Assembly (NCBI RefSeq): GCF_000397205.1
Contig: NC_021237.1
Span: forward strand, 6,517,001-6,581,000
DNA: 64,000 nt
Source: Pseudomonas protegens CHA0
GTDB lineage: Bacteria > Pseudomonadota > Gammaproteobacteria > Pseudomonadales > Pseudomonadaceae
Reading direction: 5' to 3'
The notes beneath the pieces were generated by a model. That model saw only the letters and a program-made list of their open reading frames with translations, was not told the origin of the DNA and searched no databases. The translations under genes were made by a program, and so were the position numbers. This document shows positions 48,456 through 58,327 of this stretch, one piece after another. How positions within the stretch are numbered: the stretch's first letter is position 1; each line of letters begins with the position of its first letter.

Positions 48456-49388
48456 ATGGACGATTACCTGCTGTTGCTGGATGTCTGCCACAAGGACCAG
48501 CGCGCCATCGGGCTGTTCGACTTTCACAATGGCCGCAGCGTGCGGGCCTATTCCGAACACGGCGGGCTGTACGAGACCCTGCTGTTCTGCAGCCGTCGCC
48601 ATCTGGGCTGGAGCGAACACCTGCGCAGCCTCGCGCCCCACCCGCAACTGCCCGCGGACGGCCCCCAGCAAGGCCCGTTGCGCCCACCGCTCAAGCCTCG
48701 GGACAACCTGCTGGTGCAGGTCAGCGAAGTCACCCTGAACACTCCGCACACCCGCCAGGGCTGGTTCTACAAGGGCAATGGCAGCCTGCTGAAGACCGAC
48801 GGCGAGCCGCTGATGATTCCGTACCACGCCCAGAGCATTTCCAGCCAGCCCGGGGTGGTGTGCGTGTACCTGGTGGACCCCTTCGGCCAGTTGCGCTTTG
48901 TCGGCTTCAGCCTCGGCCACGACATTCACGACCCGTTGCTGAGCCATCAGGACGCCAGTTCCTGCGCGCAATCGCGTTTGCGCCAGTGCGCCATCGCCCC
49001 GGCGCTGATCCTCGGCGAACTGCAGAACAGCCTGTCACTCAATGTCCGGGTCGAACGCCAGGGCACGCCGTTGCCGCAGCGCAGCTATCGCCTCGACCAG
49101 CAGAACTGGTGGGCTATTCGCAAATACTCCCAGGCCTTCCTCGAACAGCACGAACAGTTCCTGCAACCGGGCATGGTCCACTATGTGTTCCACAGCGCCA
49201 GCCGGCGCGAGAGCGACCTGCAGTTGCAGCACGGTGACTGGCTGGACCTGGACTGCCCGGAGCTGGAACTGGGCCTGAGCAACCAGGTGATCGAGGAAGA
49301 GTTGCTGCACCTCTATCCCCTGGAAACCCAACCTGCCCGTGCCAGTAGCCATGGCAGCCAGCCGGCGCGGACGCGCCACCACTACTGA
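48456..49388 (+). CDS. phlI: PhlI, degenerate fumarylacetoacetate-hydrolase/AraD1-like protein
   Basis: A 310-aa cytosolic protein starting 6 bp after phlE, so co-transcribed. No function is established. The middle reads like AraD1-type FAH-family proteins: GWFYKGNGS (102-110), a family-like VYLVDPFGQLRFVGFSLGHD (137-156), SRLRQCAIAPAL (173-184) and a C-terminal PGMVHYVFHSAS (238-249). The acidic metal-binding Glu pair expected before VYLVD is replaced by SSQPG (129-133), and the N-terminal substrate region is short. It may be a non-metal or binding-only relative. The family call is from recalled motifs and needs a profile search. It ends 7 bp from the convergent gcvP stop. Confidence 0.8.
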   Translation: MDDYLLLLDVCHKDQRAIGLFDFHNGRSVRAYSEHGGLYETLLFCSRRHLGWSEHLRSLAPHPQLPADGPQQGPLRPPLKPRDNLLVQVSEVTLNTPHTRQGWFYKGNGSLLKTDGEPLMIPYHAQSISSQPGVVCVYLVDPFGQLRFVGFSLGHDIHDPLLSHQDASSCAQSRLRQCAIAPALILGELQNSLSLNVRVERQGTPLPQRSYRLDQQNWWAIRKYSQAFLEQHEQFLQPGMVHYVFHSASRRESDLQLQHGDWLDLDCPELELGLSNQVIEEELLHLYPLETQPARASSHGSQPARTRHHY

Positions 49389-49395
49389 GGCCCGT

Positions 49396-52269
49396 TCAGC
49401 GATAGTCCGCCAGCGGCACGCAGGCGCAGAACAGGTTGCGGTCGCCATAGACGTTGTCCACCCGGTTCACCGCCGGCCAGTACTTGTGGGCTCGGGTATG
49501 GGCGGTGGGCAGCACCGCCTGTTCGATACTGTAGGAGCGCTCCCAGACTCCGGTGATATCCGCCAGGGTATGGGGAGCGCCCTTGAGCGGGTTGTCCTCG
49601 GCCGGCCAGTTGCCCTCCTGCACCTGGGCGATCTCGGCGCGGATGCTCAGCATGGCTTCGATAAAACGGTCGAGCTCGGCCTTGGATTCGCTTTCCGTGG
49701 GCTCCACCATCAGGGTGCCCGGCACCGGGAAGGACATGGTCGGGGCATGGAAGCCGTAGTCCATCAAGCGCTTGGCCACGTCTTCCTCGCTGATCCCGGT
49801 CTGGGCCTTGAGCGGGCGCAGATCTAGGATGCATTCGTGGGCCACCCGGCCGTTGCGGCCGCTGTAGAGCACCGGGAAGGCACCGCTCAATTGCTCGGCC
49901 AGATAGTTGGCCGCAAGGATCGCCACCTCGCTGGCATCCGCCAGCTGCGGCCCCATCAGGGCGATGTACATCCAGCTGATGGGCAGGATACTCGCACTGC
50001 CCCAGGGCGCTGCGCTGACGGCGCCGTTCTCCGGTAACGGCCCGTCGATGGGCACCACCGGGTGGTTGGCGACAAACGGCGCCAGGTGCGCGCACACGCC
50101 AATCGGTCCCATGCCCGGGCCACCGCCGCCATGGGGAATGCAGAAAGTCTTGTGCAGGTTCATGTGCGAGACATCGGCGCCAATGTCCGCCGGCCGGGCC
50201 AGGCCTACCTGGGCGTTGAGGTTGGCGCCGTCCATGTACACCTGGCCGCCGTGGCTGTGGATAACTTCGCAGATCTGGCTGATGCCCTCTTCGTACACGC
50301 CGTGGGTGGAAGGGTAGGTAGCCATCAGGCACGACAGGCGCTCGCCGGCCGCCTGGGCCTTGGCCTTCAAGTCTTCCAGGTCGACGTTGCCGTCCTCGTC
50401 GCACTCGACGATCACCACCTGCATCCCGGCCATCTGCGCCGAGGCCGGGTTGGTGCCGTGGGCCGACGCCGGGATCAGGCAGACATGCCGGCCGCCTTGC
50501 CGGCGGCTCTCGTGGTAGCGACGAATCGCCAGCAGCCCGGCGTACTCGCCCTGGGCCCCGGAGTTGGGCTGCATGCAGACGGCGTCGAAACCAGTGATGG
50601 CGCACAGCCAACGCTCCAGCTCCGCGATCAGCAGGCCATAGCCGGCAGCCTGCTCCCGGGGTGCGAAGGGATGCAGGTTGGCGAACTCCGGCCAGGTGAT
50701 GGGGATCATCTCGCTGCTGGCATTGAGCTTCATGGTGCAGGAGCCCAGGGGAATCATCGACTGGTTGAGCGCCAGGTCCTTGTTCTCCAGCTGCTTGAGG
50801 TAGCGCAACATTTCGGTTTCGCTGTGATGGGCACTGAACACCGGGTGGGTCAGGTAGCGCGTGCGTCGCAGCAACGGGTCGGGAATCCCCGACTCCAGCG
50901 CCTCGGCGTCCAGGCTGCTGACATTCAGCCCGTGATCGGCACCCAGGAACACGTCGAACAAACGGGCCACGGTGCTTTCGTCACAGGTTTCATCCAGGCT
51001 CAGCCCCAGCCGGCCACGGCCGAGAATCCGCAGGTTGATCTGCTGCGCCCTGGCGCTTTCGATGATCGCCGTCTGGCTGCCGCCGACCTCCAGGGTCAGG
51101 GTGTCGAAGAAGTGCCGATTGACCCTGGCAATGCCGTGGCGCTCCAGGCCGACCGCGAGGATGCAGGTCAGCCGGTGTACCCGCTGGGCAATGCGCTTGA
51201 GCCCGGCCGGGCCGTGATAGACGGCGTAGAAACCAGCGATATTGGCCAGCAGCACCTGGGCGGTGCAGATGTTCGAGTTGGCCTTCTCGCGGCGGATATG
51301 CTGCTCGCGAGTCTGCAAGGCCATGCGCAGGGCCACCTGGCCGCGGGCATCCTTGGACACGCCGATGATGCGCCCGGGCATCGCGCGCTTGTACTCGTCG
51401 CGGCAGGCGAAAAACGCCGCATGGGGGCCGCCGTAGCCCATGGGCACGCCGAAGCGCTGGGACGAACCGAGCACCACGTCGGCCCCCAGTTCGCCCGGCG
51501 GGGTCAGCAACAACAGGCTGAGCAGGTCGGCCGCGACACAGGCCAGGGCCTGCTGGGCGTGCAACTGGTCGATCAGCGGCCGCAGGTCGCGGATCTCGCC
51601 ATGGGTGTCCGGGTACTGCAGCAACGCGCCGAACACCTGGTGCCCGGACAATTCGTCGACCCCGCCGACCACCAGCTCGAAACCGAAGCCTTCGGCCCGG
51701 GTGCGGACCACGGAAATGGTTTGCGGGTGGCAGTGTTCATCGACAAAGAACAGGTTGCTCGAAGACTTGCTCACACGCTTGGCCAGGGCCATGGCTTCGG
51801 CGGCGGCGGTGGCTTCATCCAGCAACGAGGCGTTGGCCAGGTCCAGGCCGGTGAGGTCGATGGTCATCTGCTGGAAATTCAACAAGGCTTCGAGCCGGCC
51901 CTGGGCGATTTCCGGCTGGTAGGGGGTATAGGCGGTGTACCAGCCGGGGTTCTCCAGCACGTTGCGCAGGATCACCGTCGGCGTCAGGGTGGCGTGGTAA
52001 CCCATGCCGATCAGGCTGGTCCAGACCTGGTTCTGCCCGGCATAACCCTTGAGCCTGGCCAGGGCGGCCGCTTCGTCCAGGGCCGGCGGCAGGTCCAGTG
52101 CGCGGTTGAAGCGGATTCCCGGCGGCACCGTCTGCTCGATCAGTTCGGCCCGGCTGCCCAGCCCGAGGCTGGCGAGCATCGCTTGCTGCTCCTCGGCGTC
52201 GGGCCCCAGGTGCCGGTTGAGAAAAGCGTTGGGCTCGCGTAACTGGCTCAAAGATAGCAACTGGGACAT
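49396..52269 (-). CDS. gcvP: Glycine dehydrogenase (decarboxylating), P protein
   Basis: A 957-aa P protein of the glycine cleavage system. The N-terminal half ([20 protein letters not shown]) and C-terminal half are homologous AAT-I folds; the PLP-binding lysine is in [18 protein letters not shown]. It decarboxylates glycine and passes the aminomethyl group to GcvH. The ATG at 52269 gives the normal length. The order gcvT-gcvH-(DegT gene)-gcvP is interrupted by a gene on the other strand. Confidence 0.95.
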   Translation of the reverse strand: MSQLLSLSQLREPNAFLNRHLGPDAEEQQAMLASLGLGSRAELIEQTVPPGIRFNRALDLPPALDEAAALARLKGYAGQNQVWTSLIGMGYHATLTPTVILRNVLENPGWYTAYTPYQPEIAQGRLEALLNFQQMTIDLTGLDLANASLLDEATAAAEAMALAKRVSKSSSNLFFVDEHCHPQTISVVRTRAEGFGFELVVGGVDELSGHQVFGALLQYPDTHGEIRDLRPLIDQLHAQQALACVAADLLSLLLLTPPGELGADVVLGSSQRFGVPMGYGGPHAAFFACRDEYKRAMPGRIIGVSKDARGQVALRMALQTREQHIRREKANSNICTAQVLLANIAGFYAVYHGPAGLKRIAQRVHRLTCILAVGLERHGIARVNRHFFDTLTLEVGGSQTAIIESARAQQINLRILGRGRLGLSLDETCDESTVARLFDVFLGADHGLNVSSLDAEALESGIPDPLLRRTRYLTHPVFSAHHSETEMLRYLKQLENKDLALNQSMIPLGSCTMKLNASSEMIPITWPEFANLHPFAPREQAAGYGLLIAELERWLCAITGFDAVCMQPNSGAQGEYAGLLAIRRYHESRRQGGRHVCLIPASAHGTNPASAQMAGMQVVIVECDEDGNVDLEDLKAKAQAAGERLSCLMATYPSTHGVYEEGISQICEVIHSHGGQVYMDGANLNAQVGLARPADIGADVSHMNLHKTFCIPHGGGGPGMGPIGVCAHLAPFVANHPVVPIDGPLPENGAVSAAPWGSASILPISWMYIALMGPQLADASEVAILAANYLAEQLSGAFPVLYSGRNGRVAHECILDLRPLKAQTGISEEDVAKRLMDYGFHAPTMSFPVPGTLMVEPTESESKAELDRFIEAMLSIRAEIAQVQEGNWPAEDNPLKGAPHTLADITGVWERSYSIEQAVLPTAHTRAHKYWPAVNRVDNVYGDRNLFCACVPLADYR

Positions 52270-52460
52270 GACCGGCTCTCTCCGATAAACGGCGCTCAGC
52301 GTCGCTGCAACAGGGTGCCAAGCAGCATAGCAGTCGATTTCCCGCGTCGATGCTCTGGCGTCCCGGGGCAATCGGTACCATCATGCTCGACGTCAACGCG
52401 CCAGCCCCGGCGCATCGCAACCTGTGCCCCTATCGTCCGCTTATCGGGTGTCCCATCGTC

Positions 52461-53600
52461 ATGAGCCAACTGCCTTTCCTGCCGTTCTCCAAACCCACCA
52501 TCGATGAACCCACCATCGCCGCTGTCGGCGAAGTCCTGCGTTCGGGCTGGATCACCAGCGGCCCCAAGGTCCAGGCCTTCGAAGCCCAGCTCTCGGAGTT
52601 TTTCGGCGGGCGCACGGTACGCACCTTCAACTCCGGCACCTGCACCATGGAGATCGCCTTGCGCATTGCCGGCATCGGTGCCGGTGACGAAGTCATCACC
52701 ACGCCGATTTCCTGGGTGGCCACCGCCAACGTCATCCTCGAAGTCGGGGCCACGCCGGTGTTCGCCGATATCGACCCGGTCACCCGCAATATCGACCTGG
52801 CCCAGGTCGAAGCCGCCATCACCCCACGCACCAAGGCCATTATCCCGGTGTACCTGGCCGGGCTGCCGGTGGACATGAGCCGCCTCTACGCCCTGGCCAA
52901 CAAGCACGGCCTGCGGGTAGTGGAAGATGCCGCCCAGGCCCTGGGCTCCAGCTGGAACGGCCAGCGCATCGGTGCCGGTGGCGACTTCGTGTCCTTCAGC
53001 TTCCAGGCCAACAAGAACGTCACCTCGTCCGAGGGCGGCTGCCTGGTGCTCAACACGCCAGAGGAGGTGCGCCTGGCCGAGAAGTACCGCCTGCAAGGCG
53101 TGACCCGCAACGGCTTCGACGGCCTGGATGTGGATGTCCTTGGCGGCAAGTTCAACATGACCGACGTGGCGGCCGCCATCGGCCTGGGGCAGTTCGCCCA
53201 TATCGAGGCGATCACCACCCATCGCCGTGAGTTGGCCCGGCACTACTTCGAATGCTTTGGCAGCGATTTCGAAGCCCGCTATGGCGCCCAGCTACCGCCG
53301 GCGGACTTCACCAACAGCAACTGGCACCTGTTCCAGCTGGTACTGCCAGAGCGCAAGGATGGCAAGCCGGCCCGCGCCACCTTCATGGAGCAGATGCAGG
53401 AACGCGGGATTGGCATCGGCTATCACTACCCGCCGATTCACTTGCTGAGCCTGTACCGCGAGCGCGGCTTCAAGGAGGGGATGTTCCCGGTAGCGGAACG
53501 GGTCGGTCGGCTGATCGTCTCGTTGCCGATGTTCACCGCCATGAGCAAGGCTGACGTGGAACGCGCGGTGGCGGCGGTGAAAGAGGTGTTGCAGGCTTAA
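52461..53600 (+). CDS. DegT/DnrJ/EryC1/StrS-family aminotransferase
   Basis: A 379-aa PLP sugar-aminotransferase-type protein. Features are the N-terminal PFSKPTIDEPTIAAV, RTFNSGTCTMEIAL (phosphate site), VVEDAAQALGS and the Schiff-base lysine in FSFQANKNVTSSEGG. The C-terminal half has the YHYPPIHLL signature. These enzymes aminate nucleotide-linked ketosugars for cell-surface glycans (ArnB, for example). No glycan gene is near, so its product is uncertain. It lies on the opposite strand between gcvH and gcvP. Confidence 0.85.
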   Translation: MSQLPFLPFSKPTIDEPTIAAVGEVLRSGWITSGPKVQAFEAQLSEFFGGRTVRTFNSGTCTMEIALRIAGIGAGDEVITTPISWVATANVILEVGATPVFADIDPVTRNIDLAQVEAAITPRTKAIIPVYLAGLPVDMSRLYALANKHGLRVVEDAAQALGSSWNGQRIGAGGDFVSFSFQANKNVTSSEGGCLVLNTPEEVRLAEKYRLQGVTRNGFDGLDVDVLGGKFNMTDVAAAIGLGQFAHIEAITTHRRELARHYFECFGSDFEARYGAQLPPADFTNSNWHLFQLVLPERKDGKPARATFMEQMQERGIGIGYHYPPIHLLSLYRERGFKEGMFPVAERVGRLIVSLPMFTAMSKADVERAVAAVKEVLQA

Positions 53601-53619
53601 GAGCCTTCGCCAGCAAGCC

Positions 53620-53641
53620 CGCCCTGCGCAAACAGGGCGGA
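53620..53641. terminator. Hairpin between the convergent aminotransferase and gcvH genes
   Basis: CCGCCCTG-cgcaaa-CAGGGCGG is an 8-bp perfect stem without a clear U-run on either side. It sits next to REP-like GCCTTCGCCAGCAAGCC and may end transcription from both sides weakly. Confidence 0.4.
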
Positions 53642-53659
53642 CGTGCCGGCGAGAACGGC

Positions 53660-54043
53660 TTACTCGCCGATGGCGGCCTTGTAGCCGGCGGCGTCCAGCA
53701 GCTTGTCCAGATCGCCCGGGTTGCTTGGCTTGAGCTTGAAGATCCAGGCACCGTACGGATCGCTGTTGAGCAGCTCGGGGCTGGCGCTCAGCTCTTCGTT
53801 GACCGCAATCACTTCACCGGCCACCGGCGCATAGATGTCGGAAGCGGCTTTCACCGACTCCACCACACCGGCCTGGTCCCCTGCGCCAAACACGTTGCCG
53901 ACTTCAGTCAGCTCGACGAAAACCACATCGCCCAGGGCTTCCTGAGCGTGGTCGCTAATACCTACGGTCACGCTGCCGTCGGCTTCCAGGCGGGCCCATT
54001 CGTGACTGTCGGCAAAACGCAGGTGGGCAGGGATATCGCTCAT
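53660..54043 (-). CDS. gcvH: Glycine cleavage system H protein
   Basis: A 127-aa lipoyl carrier. The lipoylated lysine is Lys65 in VESVKAASD, within the [12 protein letters not shown] ... [14 protein letters not shown] barrel. It shuttles the aminomethyl group from GcvP to GcvT. The ATG at 54043 has GAGG 8 nt upstream and is preferred over a start at 54058. It lies 52 bp after gcvT. Confidence 0.95.
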   Translation of the reverse strand: MSDIPAHLRFADSHEWARLEADGSVTVGISDHAQEALGDVVFVELTEVGNVFGAGDQAGVVESVKAASDIYAPVAGEVIAVNEELSASPELLNSDPYGAWIFKLKPSNPGDLDKLLDAAGYKAAIGE

Positions 54044-54095
54044 GTTCTGTGTCCTCAAGAAGAAGTGTCAGCGGCGCAATGCCTGCTGGAAATAG

Positions 54096-55178
54096 TTAGA
54101 TCAGGGTTTTGCCGTGGCGCACGAAGGTCGGTTTGACCACCCGGACCGGGTACCACTTGCCGCGGATTTCCACTTCGGCACGGTCGGCGGTGGCCATCGG
54201 CACCCGCGCCAGTGCGATCGATTTACTCAGCGTAGGGGAGAAACTACCACTGGTGATCTCACCTTCGCCAACATCGGCGATGCGAACCACCTGATGCGCG
54301 CGTAAAACCCCGCGTTCTTCGAGCACCAGGCCCACCAGTTTCTGCTTCACCCCGGCCGCCCGTTCGGCTTCCAGGGCACTGCGACCGATGAACTGACGTG
54401 ACGCCGGTTCCCAGGCAATGCTCCAGGCCATGTTCGCCGCCAGGGGCGAGACATCCTGATGGATGTCCTGGCCATAGAGGTTCATGCCGGCCTCCAGGCG
54501 CAGGGTGTCCCGGGCGCCCAGGCCGATGGGCGAGATCCCCGCCCCCACCAGGTCGTTGAAGAAGGCCGGGGCCTGGTCGGCAGGGAGGACGATCTCCAGA
54601 CCGTCCTCGCCTGTGTAGCCGGTCCGGGCAATGAACCAGTCGCCGTCAAAGCCGGCTTCGAATGGCTTGAGCTGCTGGATCAGGGTGCCGCGGGACTGGG
54701 TTACCAGCTCGGCAATCTTGTGCCGCGCCTGAGGGCCCTGGATCGCCAGCATCGCCAGCTCCGGGCGCTCGTGCAGCTGCACCTGGAAATCCCCCAGCTG
54801 CGCCTGCATCCAGGCCAGGTCCTGATCACGGGTGGCGGCATTGAGCGCCAGGCGATAAGCGTCTTCGAGGCGATAGACGATCATGTCGTCAACGATGCCG
54901 CCCCGTTCATTGAGCATGGTGCTGTACAGAGCCTGGCCGGGGTTGTGCAGGCGTTCGACATCATTGGCCAGCAACCGCTGGAGCCAGGCCTTGGCCTGGG
55001 TACCGCTGACATCGATCACGGTCATGTGGGATACATCGAACACACCGCAATCACGTCGCACCTGATGGTGCTCCTCGACCTGCGAGCCGTAATGCAAGGG
55101 CATATCCCAACCGCCAAAATCGACCATTTTCGCGCCGAGGGCGAGATGCAGGTCATACAGAGGCGTACGCTGTCCCAT
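54096..55178 (-). CDS. gcvT: Aminomethyltransferase, glycine cleavage T protein
   Basis: A 360-aa T protein (MGQRTPLYDLHLALGAKMVDF at the start, FDVSHM, TGYTGEDGLEIVLP, GLGARDTLRLEAGMNLYG). It moves the one-carbon unit to tetrahydrofolate and releases ammonia. The ATG at 55178 follows AAGGAGAAACCC. No glycine riboswitch was recognised in the 154-bp leader, only a 7-bp hairpin GAAAGCC/GGCTTTC (55229-55253). Confidence 0.94.
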   Translation of the reverse strand: MGQRTPLYDLHLALGAKMVDFGGWDMPLHYGSQVEEHHQVRRDCGVFDVSHMTVIDVSGTQAKAWLQRLLANDVERLHNPGQALYSTMLNERGGIVDDMIVYRLEDAYRLALNAATRDQDLAWMQAQLGDFQVQLHERPELAMLAIQGPQARHKIAELVTQSRGTLIQQLKPFEAGFDGDWFIARTGYTGEDGLEIVLPADQAPAFFNDLVGAGISPIGLGARDTLRLEAGMNLYGQDIHQDVSPLAANMAWSIAWEPASRQFIGRSALEAERAAGVKQKLVGLVLEERGVLRAHQVVRIADVGEGEITSGSFSPTLSKSIALARVPMATADRAEVEIRGKWYPVRVVKPTFVRHGKTLI

Positions 55179-55332
55179 GGGTTTCTCCTTCCGGGCGTGG
55201 CGAGGGTGCGGACTGGCGCTGTTGGTGTGAAAGCCTTGAAATAGATGGCTTTCAGCCGATTTCAGCGTCCCGGCCAAACAACAGGCCGCACCGAATGCCG
55301 CGCATTGTAGCTGCAAGGTGCAAGGCTGGCAC

Positions 55333-56949
55333 CTAACCGATTCGATGGGCCGAGCGGCGGATCAGGCCAATCACCGGCAGCAGGCCCACCAGCACCAGGG
55401 TCAGTGCCGGCAGCGAGGCCCGGGCCCACTCCCCTTCACTGGTCATCTCGAAGATCCGCACCGCCAGCGTGTCCCAGCCAAACGGGCGCATCAGCAAGGT
55501 GGCGGGCATTTCCTTGAGCACATCGACGAACACCAGCAAGGCGGCACTCAAGGTCCCGGGCAGCAACAACGGCAGATACACTTTGAAAAACAGTCGCGGG
55601 CCAGCGACCCCCAGGCTGCGCGCCGCTTCGGGGAGCGACGGGCGGATCCGCTCCAGGCTGTTTTCCAGCGGCCCGTAGGCCACGGCGATAAAACGCACCA
55701 GATAGGCCAGCAACAAGGCGGACAGGCTGCCCAGCAGCAGCGGCTTGCCGGCCCCGCCCAACCAGCCGGACAGCGGGATCACCAGCTCGCGATCCAGGTA
55801 ACTGAAGGCCAGCATGATCGATACCGCCAGTACCGAGCCGGGCAAGGCGTAGCCCAGGTTGGCCAGGCTGACCCCGGCGCGGATGCCCCGGGTCGGCGCC
55901 AGGCGTCGGGCAAAGGCCAGGAGCAGAGCCACACTGACAGTGATCAGCGCCGCCATGCCGCCCAGGTACAGGGTGTGGATGATCAAGCCGGCATACCGCT
56001 CATCCAGGTCGAAGCGCCCGCGCTGCCAGAACCACGCCAGCAACTGCAGCAGCGGAATCACGAAGGCACAGGCGAATACCAGCAGGCACCAGCCCGTGGC
56101 CGCCAACGCCTTGAGCCCGCGCAAGTGGTACAGCGCCTTGCCCCGGGGCCGCTCGTTACCGGTACGGCTGGCGCCACGGGCGCGGCGCTCGCCGTACAGC
56201 ACCAGCATCACCGCCAGCAGCAGCAGGCTGGCCAGCTGGGCGGCGCTGGAAAGGCTGAAGAAGCCGTACCAGGTCTTGTAGATAGCGGTGGTGAAGGTAT
56301 CGAAGTTGAACACCGACACCGCACCGAAATCCGCCAGGGTTTCCATCAGCGCCAGGGCCACCCCGGCGCCGATGGCCGGCCGCGCCATGGGCAGCGCCAC
56401 CCGCCAGAACGCCTGCCAGGGCGATTGCCCGAGGACCCGCGCTGCCTCCATCAACCCCTTGCCCTGGGCCAGGAAGGCGTTGCGCGCCAGCAGGTAGACA
56501 TAGGGATAGAACACCAGCACCAGCACCAGGATCACCCCACCGGTGGAACGTACCCGCGGCAGTCGCAGGCCGCTGCCGAACCATTCCCGCAGCAGGCTTT
56601 GCACCGGCCCGGAAAAATCCAGCAGGCCGACAAAGACGAAAGCCAGCACATAGGCCGGGATCGCAAAGGGCAGCATCAAGGCCCAGTCCAGCCAGCGCCG
56701 TCCGGGAAACTCGCAGAGACTGGTGAGCCAGGCCAGGCTCACGCCCAGCAGCGTGACGCCAACGCCCACCCCAAGCACCAGGGTCAGGGTATTGCCCAAC
56801 AGCCGCGGCATTTGCGTGTCCCACAGGTGGGACCAGATCTGCTGGTCGACGGCCTGCCAGGACAATAGCAGCACGCTCAGCGGCAAAAGGACCAGGGCCG
56901 CTACGGCAAAGACCAGGGGATACCAGCGACGTTGAGCGGGATGGGCCAC
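55333..56949 (-). CDS. Ferric-iron-type ABC transporter permease (FbpB-like)
   Basis: A 538-aa fused permease with two homologous halves, each with about six helices and an EAA loop (MEAARVLGQSPWQAFWRVALP and LPEAARSLGVAGPRLFFKVYLP). This double-length architecture is typical of FbpB/SfuB ferric permeases. The GTG start at 56949 has GAGAG upstream and gives a normal N-terminus; the ATG at 57018 would add a non-conserved leader. It pairs with the binding protein gene upstream, but no ATPase gene is near. Confidence 0.88.
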   Translation of the reverse strand: MAHPAQRRWYPLVFAVAALVLLPLSVLLLSWQAVDQQIWSHLWDTQMPRLLGNTLTLVLGVGVGVTLLGVSLAWLTSLCEFPGRRWLDWALMLPFAIPAYVLAFVFVGLLDFSGPVQSLLREWFGSGLRLPRVRSTGGVILVLVLVFYPYVYLLARNAFLAQGKGLMEAARVLGQSPWQAFWRVALPMARPAIGAGVALALMETLADFGAVSVFNFDTFTTAIYKTWYGFFSLSSAAQLASLLLLAVMLVLYGERRARGASRTGNERPRGKALYHLRGLKALAATGWCLLVFACAFVIPLLQLLAWFWQRGRFDLDERYAGLIIHTLYLGGMAALITVSVALLLAFARRLAPTRGIRAGVSLANLGYALPGSVLAVSIMLAFSYLDRELVIPLSGWLGGAGKPLLLGSLSALLLAYLVRFIAVAYGPLENSLERIRPSLPEAARSLGVAGPRLFFKVYLPLLLPGTLSAALLVFVDVLKEMPATLLMRPFGWDTLAVRIFEMTSEGEWARASLPALTLVLVGLLPVIGLIRRSAHRIG

Positions 56950-57150
56950 AAAAAACTCTCGGGCAGGTGGAACAGACAAAAATACTTGCGCAAAACGCGT
57001 GGGGCCAGGGAGCGGCACCCGCTGGACGCCATGGCCGCCCCAACGGCTACAACCACGTTACGCCAGTTGAATCACGTATTCAGGGCTGGCCACCGCTGCG
57101 CGGTGGAACGGGAGCCAGCTCCCTCGCCACAAAAGCCCAGCCGCTAAAGA

Positions 57151-57176
57151 AAACGCCCCGCAAAAGCGGGGCGCAG
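57151..57176 (-). terminator. Rho-independent terminator after the ferric-binding protein gene
   Basis: CGCCCCGC and GCGGGGCG (8-bp stem, AAAA loop) lie 14 bp after the stop, and on the minus strand TTTTC follows. Part of transcription may read through to the permease 200 bp on. A REP half (GGAGCCAGCTCCCTCGCCAC) is at about 57111-57130. Confidence 0.75.
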
Positions 57177-57189
57177 TATAACGGCAGGC

Positions 57190-58191
57190 TCAGTTCCAGC
57201 CAGCGCGGTCCATCAGGCGAATGGCTTCGGCCTGGCGCTTGCCGGCGATTTCAACCGGCAGGGTGTCGGCTACGAACTTGCCCCAGCTGGCCACTTCCGC
57301 GGAAGGCGCTACCGCCGGGTTGGCCGGGAACTCCTGGTTGACGTCGGCAAAGATCTTCTGCGCCTCAGGCGTGGTCATCCATTCCACCAGGGCCTTGGCC
57401 GCTTCCGGGTGCGGTGCGTGTTTGGTCAGGCCGATGCCCGACAGGTTGACGTGCACCCCGCGATCGCCCTGGTTCGGCCAGAACAGCTTCACCGCCAGGT
57501 TCGGTTTCTGCTTGTGCAGGCGGCCGTAGTAGTAGGTGTTGACGATGCCGACGTCGCATTGCCCGGCGTTGATCGCCTCGAGCACCGCGATGTCGTCGGA
57601 GAACACATCGGTAGACAGGTTGTTGACCCAGCCCTTGATGATCTCTTCGGTCTTCTCGGCACCGTGGGTCTCGATCAGCGTGGCGGTCAGCGACTGGTTG
57701 TAGACCTTCTTCGCCGTGCGCAGGCACAGGCGACCTTCCCACTGCTTGTCCGCCAGGGCTTCATAGGTGGTCAGTTCTGAAGGTTTGACCCGGTCGGTGG
57801 AGTAGGCCAGGGTCCGCGCCCGCAGGCTCAGGCCGGTCCAGGCGTGGTTGGAGGAGCGGTATTGCAGGGGAATGTTGCTGTCGATGACCTTGGAGGTGAA
57901 CGGCTGCAGGATGCCCATCTGCTCGGCCTGCCAGAGGTTGCCGGCATCCACGGTGAGCAGCAGGTCGGCGGTGGCGTTCTCGCCCTCGGCCTTGATCCGC
58001 TGCATCAGCGGCGCTTCCTTGTCGGTGATGAACTTGATCTTCACCCCGGTCTTCTGGGTGTAGGCATCGAACACCGGCTTGATCAGCTCATCGATACGCG
58101 AGGAGTAGACCACGACTTCATCGGCGGCGTAGGCGGTGCCACCGATGAGTGTGAGGGCCAGGGCGGTCAGTAGACGCTTCGGTGCCAACAT
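57190..58191 (-). CDS. Fe(3+) ABC transporter periplasmic binding protein (FbpA-like)
   Basis: A 333-aa binding protein with signal peptide ([16 protein letters not shown]) and mature start [19 protein letters not shown]. It has the two-lobe FbpA pattern, with tyrosines in [10 protein letters not shown] likely to bind Fe(III) and the family motif [22 protein letters not shown]. It delivers ferric iron to the FbpB-like permease. The order beside gcvT matches P. aeruginosa PA5216-PA5217. Confidence 0.9.
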   Translation of the reverse strand: MLAPKRLLTALALTLIGGTAYAADEVVVYSSRIDELIKPVFDAYTQKTGVKIKFITDKEAPLMQRIKAEGENATADLLLTVDAGNLWQAEQMGILQPFTSKVIDSNIPLQYRSSNHAWTGLSLRARTLAYSTDRVKPSELTTYEALADKQWEGRLCLRTAKKVYNQSLTATLIETHGAEKTEEIIKGWVNNLSTDVFSDDIAVLEAINAGQCDVGIVNTYYYGRLHKQKPNLAVKLFWPNQGDRGVHVNLSGIGLTKHAPHPEAAKALVEWMTTPEAQKIFADVNQEFPANPAVAPSAEVASWGKFVADTLPVEIAGKRQAEAIRLMDRAGWN

Positions 58192-58220
58192 GGGAGCGGT
58201 CTCTCGATTTCAAAGTGAGG

Positions 58221-58240
58221 CGAAATGATAAGGACTCCCA
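58221..58240. promoter_or_regulatory. Weak Fur-box-like site upstream of the ferric-binding protein gene
   Basis: CGAAATGATAAGGACTCCCA contains a perfect Fur half-site (AATGATAA) but the second half agrees at only about three positions. It lies 30 bp upstream of the start, where iron-responsive repression would be expected. Confidence 0.3.
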
Positions 58241-58327
58241 TTTGCCATCTCAACCGAACCCGGCGCTGAGGAGTTACCAGATGTTGCGTAGGCTCGTCCT
58301 CGCGACGCTTGGCCAGCAAGCCGGCGC

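Noticed and set aside
55179..55332. Possible glycine riboswitch upstream of gcvT
   Set aside because: Only one 7-bp hairpin is seen; the tandem-aptamer glycine riboswitch core motifs were not recognisable.
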